DNA from: JACMLD01 sp033761915 | Lineage (GTDB): Bacteria > Bacteroidota > Bacteroidia > Chitinophagales > Chitinophagaceae | Direction: 5' to 3' | DNA length: 5,021 bases | Assembly: GCA_033761915.1 (NCBI GenBank) | Contig: JANRMC010000216.1 | Span: 1 to 5,021 of the forward strand | Notes under the pieces: model-generated | The model's database searches: none | Told to the model about the DNA's origin: nothing | The model's input: the letters and a program-made list of their open reading frames with translations, nothing else | Translations under genes and position numbers: made by a program | Part shown: in pieces, positions 1-5,021 of the stretch | How positions within the stretch are numbered: the first letter of the stretch is position 1 | Layout: every line of letters starts with the position of its first letter

Positions 1-245
1 GTGCTGCTAACGAAACCAATACTGTTATAGCAAAAGGATATATCATTGCAGATGCCACTATTAACTACACACAAAAAAAATATGAACTGGGTGTGGTGGC
101 AGAAAATATTTTTAACACTAAATGGAATGAAGCACAGTTTAATACCGAGTCGCGATTAAAAAATGAGCCAGCGCCGGTTGAAGAAATTCATTTTACACCC
201 GGTAACCCATTTAACATACGTTTTAAGCTGAGTGTATTTTTTTAG
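1..245 (+). CDS. TonB-dependent receptor, C-terminal fragment
   Basis: This is the 3' end of a gene that begins left of the window. Codons are read from base 3 and the stop is TAG at 243-245, leaving 80 residues. The visible protein alternates polar and hydrophobic residues as outer-membrane beta strands do. It contains GVVAENIFNTKWNEAQF, a last-strands signature common in TonB-dependent receptors (the 'xNxFN' turn), then an EPAPVEEIHFTPGNPF loop and a final strand FNIRFKLSVFF. The terminal phenylalanine is the usual C-terminal signal for barrel assembly by the BAM machinery. Such receptors import siderophores, vitamins, glycans or peptides across the outer membrane using TonB energy. The plug domain and substrate-specific parts are outside the window, so the substrate cannot be named. 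No SusD-like partner follows, which argues mildly against a SusC-type glycan importer. The family call is firm and the specificity unknown. Confidence 0.85.
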   Translation, partial: AANETNTVIAKGYIIADATINYTQKKYELGVVAENIFNTKWNEAQFNTESRLKNEPAPVEEIHFTPGNPFNIRFKLSVFF

Positions 246-264
246 TAGCCAGCATTGGTAACTT

Positions 265-301
265 TAGGCATCATCCTTGCGTCGCACTCTTCAGCAGCAG
301 T
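265..301 (-). repeat. 37-bp inverted repeat, left copy
   Basis: This sequence matches the reverse complement of 1102-1138 at 34 of 37 positions, including a run of 24 identical bases. The core read on the minus strand is GTGCGACGCAAGGATG. It begins 20 bases after the receptor stop codon and ends 42 bases before the hydrolase start. On the minus strand a short stem can form (GTACT pairing with AGTGC across 10 bases, one pair being G-U). The dispersed-repeat interpretation is inference; the match itself is directly visible. Confidence 0.8.
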
Positions 302-343
302 ACAATCCTCGTTCAGCTTTAAATTTTTATATCTTTAACAGGT

Positions 344-1078
344 ATGAAAATAGCATTGGCGCAAATACAAACACAGGCAGGGGCCATTGAACAAAACCTG
401 CAACTGCACATTAATTGTTGTAAACAAGCCGCAACCTTAGGTGCCGATTTAATTGTGTTTCCAGAATTGTCTATTACCAATTATGAGCCGTTGCTGGCAA
501 AAGAATTGGCTTTTACACTTACAGATAAAAGGCTGCAGCTCTTACAGCAAATAAGTAATACACATCATTTAATAATTGCTGCGGGCCTGCCACTATTAAC
601 AGAAGACGGTATTGCCATTGCAACTGTTTTTTTAAAACCCAATAGTTTGCCGGGTATTTATTATAAAACCTATCTGCATGCAGATGAGTTGCCATTTTTT
701 GTCTCGGTAGATAATGCTACGGTTACGCCGCTGCCTGACGTAGCATTTGCCATTTGTTATGAGCTGTCGGTGCCGCAGCATGCAGCTTCAGTTGCTTTGC
801 AACAGCCACAACTTTATATTGCCAGTGTGGCTAAAACCAGCAAAGGGGTGCTTGAATCTGAAACAAGGCTTGCGCAGCTGGCAAAAGAAAATTGCTGCCC
901 GGTATTGTTTGTAAACGCAGTGGGCCCTGCTGATAACTTTGTGAATGATGGTCACTCTTTTGTAATAAATAAAGAAGGTTTGCTGCTGCATCAATTAGAT
1001 GGCAACACACCCGCTTTGTTATTTTTTGATACTTCAACCAAGGTCTGTACCACGCATTTGCTGGAGCATGATAAGTAA
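344..1078 (+). CDS. Carbon-nitrogen hydrolase (nitrilase superfamily)
   Basis: This 244-residue protein belongs to the nitrilase/amidase superfamily, which hydrolyses non-peptide C-N bonds (amides, N-carbamoyl compounds, nitriles) through a Glu-Lys-Cys triad. The triad is intact: E41 in LIVFPELS, K108 in YYKTYLHADE and C138 in FAICYELS; E115 matches the second conserved glutamate seen in many members. The N-terminus MKIALAQIQTQ is the family's usual first strand, which supports the ATG at 344 even though no ribosome-binding site is visible. There is no signal peptide, so it should be cytoplasmic. At 244 residues it is slightly short but matches small stand-alone members of about 250-270. The substrate cannot be deduced; omega-amidase, N-carbamoyl hydrolase and other amidase roles all remain possible. 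The gene stands alone between two inverted copies of a 37-bp repeat, and no partner gene suggests a pathway. Confidence 0.88.
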   Translation: MKIALAQIQTQAGAIEQNLQLHINCCKQAATLGADLIVFPELSITNYEPLLAKELAFTLTDKRLQLLQQISNTHHLIIAAGLPLLTEDGIAIATVFLKPNSLPGIYYKTYLHADELPFFVSVDNATVTPLPDVAFAICYELSVPQHAASVALQQPQLYIASVAKTSKGVLESETRLAQLAKENCCPVLFVNAVGPADNFVNDGHSFVINKEGLLLHQLDGNTPALLFFDTSTKVCTTHLLEHDK

Positions 1079-1101
1079 TAATGATTTCTGCCGAAGCCTG
1101 C

Positions 1102-1138
1102 ACTGCCGCTGAAGAGTGCGACGCAAGGATGCTGCCCA
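1102..1138 (+). repeat. 37-bp inverted repeat, right copy
   Basis: This is the inverted partner of 265-301, with three mismatches in 37. It lies 24 bases after the hydrolase stop codon. Together with the preceding bases it can form a stem of GCACT (1100-1104) with AGTGC (1115-1119) around a 10-base loop. The equivalent pair in the left copy is a G-U wobble rather than G-C, so pairing is kept on this strand. It is not followed by a T-run, so it does not look like a classical intrinsic terminator. Confidence 0.8.
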
Positions 1139-1235
1139 GATATCATTTGCCGGGTTTAAAAAAAATACTACTGCGCCTTTGTCAATTTAAGGTCATCTTC
1201 CCTATTGCGCAAATAGTTTTCCGCTTTTGGCAGCT

Positions 1236-1607
1236 ATGAATAAATGCAATACAGCAAGTTTGCAAAAACAAATTCCTATGGGTTGCGAGTTTACACCACT
1301 TTATACCGGAGAAAATGGCTATGTGGTCCGCTGCAGACAATGTGGGCATTATCAGGTGGCATTTATCAGTACGGCACTATCCCTCAACAAGCAAGAGTTT
1401 CATTTCTTCCGGCAGTTGGTAGCCCAAAAAAGTACTGAATTCTCATATGCATTTGCAGAACACAGTAAATGCGTAATACTTGAAACCGCCTGCACTGGTA
1501 TTTGCCTCATATTAACATGGAAGGAACTGAACCAATTGCACCAGGTTTTAGAAACTGCCGATGCTGAAGCTCAGGCTCTGGATTTAATAATACTTTTTAA
1601 TAAATAA
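1236..1607 (+). CDS. Small Cys-rich protein, possibly DUF6686-like
   Basis: I do not know a function for this protein of about 123 residues. It has a CRQC pair (C33, C36) just after GYVVRC, and further cysteines at 4, 17, 79, 86 and 90. The layout is an N-terminal CxxC knuckle in short beta strands (GYVVRCRQCGHYQVAF), a helical middle (LNKQEFHFFRQLV), a second beta pair (KCVILETACTGICLILTW) and a C-terminal amphipathic helix (ELNQLHQVLETADAEAQ). This resembles small Bacteroidota proteins grouped as DUF6686, recalled by pattern only. There is no signal peptide or membrane segment. I chose the ATG at 1236 over an in-frame TTG at 1227 because ATG is the usual start and the extra residues add nothing recognisable. 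No ribosome-binding site is visible. It stands alone and converges on the peroxidase gene. Two cysteines in one CxxC are not enough to claim a zinc site. Confidence 0.7.
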   Translation: MNKCNTASLQKQIPMGCEFTPLYTGENGYVVRCRQCGHYQVAFISTALSLNKQEFHFFRQLVAQKSTEFSYAFAEHSKCVILETACTGICLILTWKELNQLHQVLETADAEAQALDLIILFNK

Positions 1608-1747
1608 ATAAGTCCGGGCAAACGGTTGAGTCTTTTATAAAAATCCACAGCAGTTAGTTACAATATAATAGCCGCTGTTTGTTCCGGCACCAATTTATGG
1701 TATAGTGATAAATACAGTATTGTGTCTGTAAACTGTATGGTGCAGTT

Positions 1748-1795
1748 AAAAAAATAACCGGTGTATAAAATTTATAACACCGGTTACTTTTATTT
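1748..1795 (-). terminator. Intrinsic terminator of the peroxidase gene, possibly bidirectional
   Basis: An inverted repeat pairs 1755-1764 (TAACCGGTGT) with 1777-1786 (ACACCGGTTA), ten perfect base pairs; with a one-base bulge four more A/T pairs can form toward a five-base loop. On the minus strand it is followed at once by seven T residues (A-run at 1748-1754), and it starts eight bases past the peroxidase stop codon, the classic form of a Rho-independent terminator. On the plus strand it is followed by CTTTTATTT, so it may also stop transcription from 1236-1607. Confidence 0.85.
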
Positions 1796-2378
1796 AAAGA
1801 TATTCCATCAGTTCTTTTACAGAAGGACGCTTTGTATAATCAGCATCAAAAAATTTATATACCAACTTGCCCTCTTTATTGATGATGTAAACTGCCGGCA
1901 CCGGTAAAATAGCAACATTACTGCCATTAGCCTCATTAAAATCTATTCCAAATTTTTTATAGCGTTGAATAGTAGCCGTATCAACATTATAGGCTACTTC
2001 ATACATTTTCATAATTTTTAAACCTTCATCGTATAATATAGGATAACTGGCCTTTGTCTTAACAATAGTCTTTTTTATGTTCTCGGGTTTTTCTGGTGTA
2101 ACTGCCACCAGCATGGCACCCTTGTCTTTAAGCAGGTTTAAAGAATCTTCCAGTCTTTTCAACTGTCTGTTGCAGTAGGGGCACCATTGCCCTCTGTAAA
2201 AAACTACTACTACCGGTCCTTTTTTAATAAGTTCACTCAATTGTACGCTGTTACCCGCCTGGTCTTTAGCCATAAAATTGGGGGCAACCCCGGGCACATT
2301 TAACCCTTTACTGCTTTCCTGAGCCACTACCGACAGGCATAAAATGCCAATAAGCACTGAGCTTAATAATTTCTTCAT
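1794..2378 (-). CDS. Exported AhpC/TSA-family thiol peroxidase-like protein
   Basis: This 194-residue protein begins with a signal peptide (MKKLLSSVLIGILCLSVVA; likely cut after A19). C14 is followed by LSVV, so it is not an obvious lipobox. The mature part is a thioredoxin fold of the peroxiredoxin-like type: PGVAPNFMAKDQAGNSVQLSEL is the usual N-terminal beta hairpin, and VVVVFYRGQWCPYCNRQL carries C66 and C69 in a CPYC motif. The cis-proline is probably P161 in LPVPAVYII. YRGxWCPYC is typical of the AhpC/TSA 'PRX-like' branch, which is thought to reduce peroxides or handle thiols; thiol-disulfide exchange in the periplasm is the alternative because CxxC also fits a redox-active disulfide. 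The strongly hydrophobic signal puts it in the periplasm. It has its own terminator and a divergent upstream region, so it looks monocistronic. The family is clear; the exact activity is not. Confidence 0.87.
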   Translation of the reverse strand: MKKLLSSVLIGILCLSVVAQESSKGLNVPGVAPNFMAKDQAGNSVQLSELIKKGPVVVVFYRGQWCPYCNRQLKRLEDSLNLLKDKGAMLVAVTPEKPENIKKTIVKTKASYPILYDEGLKIMKMYEVAYNVDTATIQRYKKFGIDFNEANGSNVAILPVPAVYIINKEGKLVYKFFDADYTKRPSVKELMEYL

Positions 2379-2392
2379 AAACTAATTTTTTT

Positions 2393-2400
2393 CAAAAATA
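2393..2400 (-). promoter_or_regulatory. Candidate -7 box for the peroxidase gene
   Basis: On the minus strand these bases read TATTTTTG, an exact match to the Bacteroidota -7 consensus TAnnTTTG, 14 bases before the ATG. No TTG is found at the expected -33 distance, and the region is AT-rich so a chance match is possible. Confidence 0.35.
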
Positions 2401-2481
2401 AAAAGACAGGTGTTAGTAAAAAGTCGTATAAAAGACATTGAATTACACAGTATTTGTAATAAATACCCCCATTTTCCGTTA

Positions 2482-2512
2482 TTGCAAATATGGCGGGCAT
2501 ATAGTACTTTAG
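2482..2512 (+). promoter_or_regulatory. Candidate promoter of the methyltransferase gene
   Basis: TTG at 2482-2484 is followed after 20 bases by TACTTTAG (2505-2512), one mismatch from TAnnTTTG. Spacing and position, 24 bases before the ATG at 2537, fit a Bacteroidota sigma-ABfr-type promoter. The support is sequence pattern only. Confidence 0.4.
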
Positions 2513-2536
2513 CCGCCGTTTAAAACACATTAACCC

Positions 2537-3619
2537 ATGGAATGGATTTCTATTCTTAAATGCCCCATAACCGGAAAAGACCTAAGGGCTTTGCAGGCTG
2601 ATGAAATCAGCATCATTAATCAAAAATCTGCTAATAACCAGTTATGGCAGGCAGGCGGCAATCCTTTTACTGAAAAAATAGAAAAAGGCCTTTGCTCTGT
2701 AGATGGTGCTTTCATTTACCCTATTATTAAAGAAATTGTAATACTGTTAAAAGATCTGGCATTGGTAGATAGCCAGGACAAAATAATTAAAGACACCATT
2801 GATGAGGATAAGCAACTGGTGCAAAATTTTTATAACCAAAAAGGTTGGTTTACCGATGAAGAAGGCAATTATGAAGATGCCGTTATTTTTGAAGACCTGC
2901 GTCCTTTTGCGCAAGATTACTTAACCAAATGCCATAACCGCGTAAGCCGTTATCTTAACCCAAGCGGCACCTATATGGTAGACGCTGCTTCAGGGGCCTT
3001 ACAATTTAAAGATTACCTGCAGTATTCTGCCAATTATAAGTACCGTGTTTGCGTAGACTTTTCTTTTCAGGCCTTAAGCGAGTGTAAAAGAAAACTGGGC
3101 GATAAAGCTTTGTGTGTGTTGGCAGATATGACCAATATGCCATTTAAAGATGGAGCCGTAGATGGGTTTGTTTCTTTAAACACCATTTATCATATACCTA
3201 AAGATCAGCAGGCAACTGCTATTAAAGAATTATACCGCATGTTAAAAACAGGTGGCAAAGGTGTGGTGGTGTATGAGTGGTTCAAACACTCTCCGTGGAT
3301 GAATTTCTGGATGTTCCCCTTCCGTGCATTTGTATATACCAAAAACCGCATTTTTGATGGAGTGGCTAAACTGGCCGGCAAAAAAGACAGTGGCCGCCGT
3401 CTTTATTACTACGCTCACAGCCAGGAGTATTTTCAAAAAAATCTCCCTCCATACAAACTACGTGTTTGGAGAAGTTTAAGCGTACACTTTATGCGCTACT
3501 ACCTGCACAGCTGGTTAGGTGGCAAACAAATTTTAGATTGGGTGTATAATAAAGAAGAAAAAGACCCGGAAACCTGCGGGTATAAAGGCGAGTATCCAGC
3601 CCTTGTATTTGAAAAGTAA
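2537..3619 (+). CDS. SAM-dependent methyltransferase with Trm112-like N-terminus
   Basis: This 360-residue protein has two parts. Residues 1-75 resemble the small Trm112/UPF0434 fold: ISILKCPITGKDL at the start and GLCSVDGAFIYPIIKEIVILL at the end match its 'LxCPxC ... YPIxxgIPxLL' frame, but only C9 and C53 remain of the four usual cysteines, so zinc binding is doubtful. Residues 130-250 form a class I methyltransferase core. Motif I is MVDAASGALQ (147-156), a departure from DxGxGxG; the acidic end of strand 2 is D174 in YRVCVDFS; VLADMTNMPFKDGAVD (194-209) is motif II; and FVSLNTIYHIPKDQQATAIKELYRMLKTGGKGVVVYEW is the characteristic Methyltransf_11 stretch. The C-terminal 110 residues, rich in Trp, Tyr and Phe, probably form the substrate cap. 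The substrate is unknown; a small molecule, lipid or quinone is likelier than RNA. It is cytoplasmic and transcribed alone, with a terminator just after it. Confidence 0.85.
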   Translation: MEWISILKCPITGKDLRALQADEISIINQKSANNQLWQAGGNPFTEKIEKGLCSVDGAFIYPIIKEIVILLKDLALVDSQDKIIKDTIDEDKQLVQNFYNQKGWFTDEEGNYEDAVIFEDLRPFAQDYLTKCHNRVSRYLNPSGTYMVDAASGALQFKDYLQYSANYKYRVCVDFSFQALSECKRKLGDKALCVLADMTNMPFKDGAVDGFVSLNTIYHIPKDQQATAIKELYRMLKTGGKGVVVYEWFKHSPWMNFWMFPFRAFVYTKNRIFDGVAKLAGKKDSGRRLYYYAHSQEYFQKNLPPYKLRVWRSLSVHFMRYYLHSWLGGKQILDWVYNKEEKDPETCGYKGEYPALVFEK

Positions 3620-3641
3620 TAACTATCCTTCTTATAATAAG

Positions 3642-3667
3642 AGAGTCGCTTTTGGCGGCTCTTTTTT
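3642..3667 (+). terminator. Intrinsic terminator of the methyltransferase gene
   Basis: AGAGTCGC (3642-3649) pairs with GCGGCTCT (3655-3662), eight pairs including one G-U, around a TTTTG loop, and six T residues follow (3662-3667, the first shared with the stem). It starts 23 bases after the stop codon, as expected of a Rho-independent terminator. Confidence 0.88.
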
Positions 3668-3700
3668 ACTTTATGTTACCGGCTGCAGTAACTCCGGTTA

Positions 3701-3766
3701 AACATCGTTGCGTCGCACCAGTTAGCGGCAACGCTCCGGGTATCTGGCAGCGCCTCGTTCTAGAAC
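3701..3766 (-). repeat. Distant third copy of the intergenic repeat
   Basis: CATCGTTGCGTCGCAC (3703-3718) matches the core of the left repeat at 15 of 16 positions, and CCTCGTTC (3753-3760) matches 307-314 next to that copy, with a longer insert between them. A bulged hairpin can form: GTTGC + CGC (3707-3711, 3714-3716) with GCG + GCAAC (3725-3732). A perfect palindrome GTTCTAGAAC closes the unit at 3757-3766. The copy is diverged outside the core, so its exact ends are uncertain. Confidence 0.6.
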
Positions 3767-3847
3767 AATTCAATGCACCATGCAACAAATAGCCTGTTAA
3801 TGCATCCTTAAAAAAGAACAGACTTTTAAAAAATATTACAGGCAGCA

Positions 3848-3876
3848 TTGCTTATACGAAATATATCGTAATTTCG
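3848..3876 (+). promoter_or_regulatory. Candidate BlaI-type operator within the promoter of the blaI-like operon
   Basis: TACGAAATATATCGTA (3855-3870) is a 16-bp dyad with one mismatched pair, and it overlaps a second perfect dyad, CGAAAT (3857-3862) with ATTTCG (3871-3876). A promoter-like pair, TTG (3848-3850) and TAATTTCG (3869-3876, one mismatch from TAnnTTTG) with an 18-base spacer, encloses the dyad. BlaI/MecI repressors bind such dyads as dimers and commonly repress their own operon, so a repressor here would block RNA polymerase directly. The ATG follows 17 bases further on. Confidence 0.6.
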
Positions 3877-3893
3877 GCATCAAAGCATATCTT

Positions 3894-4271
3894 ATGGCTA
3901 AATATATAAAACCAACCGACGGAGAACTGGAAATATTGGCCGTGCTTTGGGAAAAAGGCACAGCCAGTGTGAGAGATGTACATGAAGTATTGGCTAAAAC
4001 AAAAGATGTGGGTTACACCACCACCCTGAAGCTGATGCAGATTATGAATGAAAAAGGATTGGTGCGTCGCGACCAGAGTTCAAAAACACATTTTTACCAG
4101 GCCGCTATTACCAAAGAAAAAACCCAGAAGCAATTAGTAGGTAAAATGATTGATAGCTTATTTGGCGGCTCTCCGGCACAATTGGTATTACAGGCGCTGG
4201 GTAATTACAAAGCCAATGATGAAGAACTAAAAGAAATTGAGCAATTGCTGGAGAACCTAAAGAAACAGTAA
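3894..4271 (+). CDS. BlaI/MecI/CopY-family transcriptional repressor
   Basis: This 125-residue protein has the usual length and layout of the BlaI/MecI family. The winged helix-turn-helix spans about residues 5-72: PTDGELEILAVLWEKGTASVRDVHEVL is the family's signature start, GYTTTLKLMQIMNEKGLV (40-57) contains the recognition helix, and RRDQSSKTHFYQAAI (58-72) forms the wing. Residues 74-125 (TKEKTQKQLVGKMIDSLFGGS onward) form the helical dimerisation domain; the SLFGGS bend lies near the region where S. aureus BlaI is cut (around residue 101 there), though no cut site can be assigned. It should repress its own operon through the dyad just upstream and be released when the M56 partner signals. 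The next gene starts after one base, so the two are surely co-transcribed and probably translationally coupled. No beta-lactamase lies in the window, so antibiotic response is not established; related Bacteroidota pairs may sense other envelope conditions. Confidence 0.93.
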   Translation: MAKYIKPTDGELEILAVLWEKGTASVRDVHEVLAKTKDVGYTTTLKLMQIMNEKGLVRRDQSSKTHFYQAAITKEKTQKQLVGKMIDSLFGGSPAQLVLQALGNYKANDEELKEIEQLLENLKKQ

Positions 4272-4272
4272 T

Positions 4273-5021
4273 ATGTTTTTAGCCACCATCACTAATTTGT
4301 TTACTGCTATTGGCTGGGCCCTGCTAAACAGTATATGGCAAATGGGTTTGCTATACCTGCTGGCCGGCTTTACCACAAAATTTATTTTTAAATCGGCAGC
4401 GGCACGGCATACAGCCTTTACTGCTGCTTTAATTACGGGTTTTAGCTGGTTTGTATTCAATCTTTTTACCACTCCCCGGCTTATTCTCAACCTCTCTGCC
4501 TCTAATTATCAGTTCGTCTCCGGTTGGAAGGTGGTGGTTGCATTAATTAATAACGCACTGCCTTATATTACTATACTATACATAAGCTGGGTAAGTATTA
4601 GTCTTTTAAGATTGGCGTATACCTACACAGCTAATTTAAACCAGCAAAAAGCCAACTGGCAAAAGTTACCCGCACAATGGCGTTTGTTTATACAACAACA
4701 GGCGCAGCGGTTGGGCATTAAAAAATCTATTACTGCTTTTGTAAGCAATTATATAGACACACCACAGGTAATTGGTATTTTAAAACCGGTAATACTCATT
4801 CCTGCCAGTTGTATTACATATCTTAGTCCGCAGCAATTAGAAGCCGTATTGCTGCATGAAATAGCACATATAAAAAGAAACGATTTTGCACTGAACGTTT
4901 TTATAATAGTAGTTGAAATTCTGTTCTTTTTTAATCCTTTTGCCCATAAGCTTACCAATGGTATCAGAAAAGAAAGAGAATACAGTTGCGATGATTGGGT
5001 ATTACAATTTCAGTACCAGCC
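4273..5021 (+). CDS. M56 (BlaR1-type) membrane metallopeptidase, N-terminal part
   Basis: The reading frame opens at ATG 4273, one base after the repressor stop, and stays open to the window edge: 249 residues, incomplete at the C-terminus. Hydrophobic segments lie near residues 15-33, 45-65, 86-113 and 205-222, giving the multi-pass membrane arrangement of BlaR1/MecR1. A soluble stretch (118-185) precedes LEAVLLHEIAHIKRNDF, which holds the zinc-protease motif HEIAH (H195, E196, H199). EREYSCDDW (234-242) supplies the probable third zinc ligand, E236, and the family's conserved CD pair. In BlaR1 this cytoplasmic-facing protease is activated by an external sensor domain and leads to repressor cleavage. 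Whether this protein ends in a penicillin-binding sensor, a TonB-like domain (seen in some Bacteroidota M56 proteins) or neither cannot be told from here. The catalytic core is intact. Confidence 0.9.
   Translation, partial: MFLATITNLFTAIGWALLNSIWQMGLLYLLAGFTTKFIFKSAAARHTAFTAALITGFSWFVFNLFTTPRLILNLSASNYQFVSGWKVVVALINNALPYITILYISWVSISLLRLAYTYTANLNQQKANWQKLPAQWRLFIQQQAQRLGIKKSITAFVSNYIDTPQVIGILKPVILIPASCITYLSPQQLEAVLLHEIAHIKRNDFALNVFIIVVEILFFFNPFAHKLTNGIRKEREYSCDDWVLQFQYQ

Noticed and set aside
330..337. TATCTTTA as a -7 box for the hydrolase gene
   Set aside because: It lies only six bases before the ATG, lacks a TTG at the right distance and has one mismatch in an AT-rich stretch.
788..1103. 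Two minus-strand open frames inside and beyond the hydrolase gene
   Set aside because: They lie opposite a clearly conserved coding region, have no recognisable domain, and show composition typical of antisense shadows.
1205..1212. TTGCGCAA palindrome before the small Cys-rich gene
   Set aside because: An eight-base palindrome alone is too short to call an operator, and no regulator is adjacent.
1227..1235. TTG start giving three more residues to the small Cys-rich protein
   Set aside because: An ATG is available three codons later, and the extra residues have no supporting signal.
1244..1438. Plus-strand open frame overlapping the small Cys-rich gene
   Set aside because: It lies in a different frame of a better candidate and its translation has no family resemblance.
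1712..1738. Inverted repeat ATACAGT / ACTGTAT
   Set aside because: Seven pairs around a 13-base loop with no T-run and no second copy; it may be chance in AT-rich DNA. The 1608-1747 stretch otherwise shows nothing I can name.
3242..3436. Minus-strand open frame within the methyltransferase gene
   Set aside because: It is antisense to conserved methyltransferase coding sequence.
3678..3698. ACCGG / CCGGT hairpin after the methyltransferase terminator
   Set aside because: Five pairs with an 11-base loop, no T-run, and a strong terminator already lies just upstream.
3792..3843. Inverted repeat GCCTGT / ACAGGC before the repressor promoter
   Set aside because: Only six pairs separated by 40 bases; this is expected by chance.
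3666..3848. Minus-strand 60-residue open frame in the intergenic gap
   Set aside because: It runs across the repeat and begins at the terminator T-run; the translation resembles no protein and its openness is explained by the repeat.
4257..4958. Minus-strand open frames opposite the M56 gene
   Set aside because: The plus-strand frame has an intact HEIAH motif and membrane segments, so the antisense frames are shadows.

Overview
The window looks like chromosomal DNA from a member of the Bacteroidota, probably a Chitinophagaceae-type organism. It is moderately AT-rich. No start codon has a clear Shine-Dalgarno sequence, promoter-like sites resemble the TTG / TAnnTTTG pattern of this phylum, and the gene content fits: a TonB-dependent receptor C-terminus, an adjacent BlaI-M56 pair, and a small Bacteroidota-type conserved protein. 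The assignment rests on these features alone, without any search.

Layout from left to right. (1) The last 80 codons of a TonB-dependent outer-membrane receptor end at 245. (2) A complete, catalytically intact carbon-nitrogen hydrolase (344-1078) is flanked by two near-identical 37-bp repeats in inverted orientation (265-301 and 1102-1138). (3) A small Cys-rich protein of unknown function (1236-1607) converges on an exported AhpC/TSA-type thiol peroxidase (1794-2378, minus strand), with a strong hairpin terminator between them. (4) A divergent intergenic region (2379-2536) carries candidate promoters for the peroxidase and for a 360-residue methyltransferase with a Trm112-like N-terminus (2537-3619). 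The methyltransferase gene ends at a clear intrinsic terminator. (5) A 226-bp gap holds a more distant third copy of the repeat and then an operator-like overlapping dyad inside a candidate promoter. (6) A BlaI/MecI-type repressor (3894-4271) is followed after one base by a membrane-embedded M56 (BlaR1-type) metallopeptidase that runs off the right edge.

The only genes that clearly work together are the last two. By analogy with BlaI/BlaR1 and MecI/MecR1, the membrane peptidase would respond to an envelope signal and lead to inactivation of the repressor, which probably represses its own operon through the dyad at 3855-3876. The other genes look like independent housekeeping or envelope functions, each with its own transcription signals.

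I found no CRISPR array, RNA gene, transposase, toxin-antitoxin pair or recognisable defence system. The most unusual features are the repeat family, especially the inverted pair bracketing the hydrolase gene, and the well-placed repressor operator.
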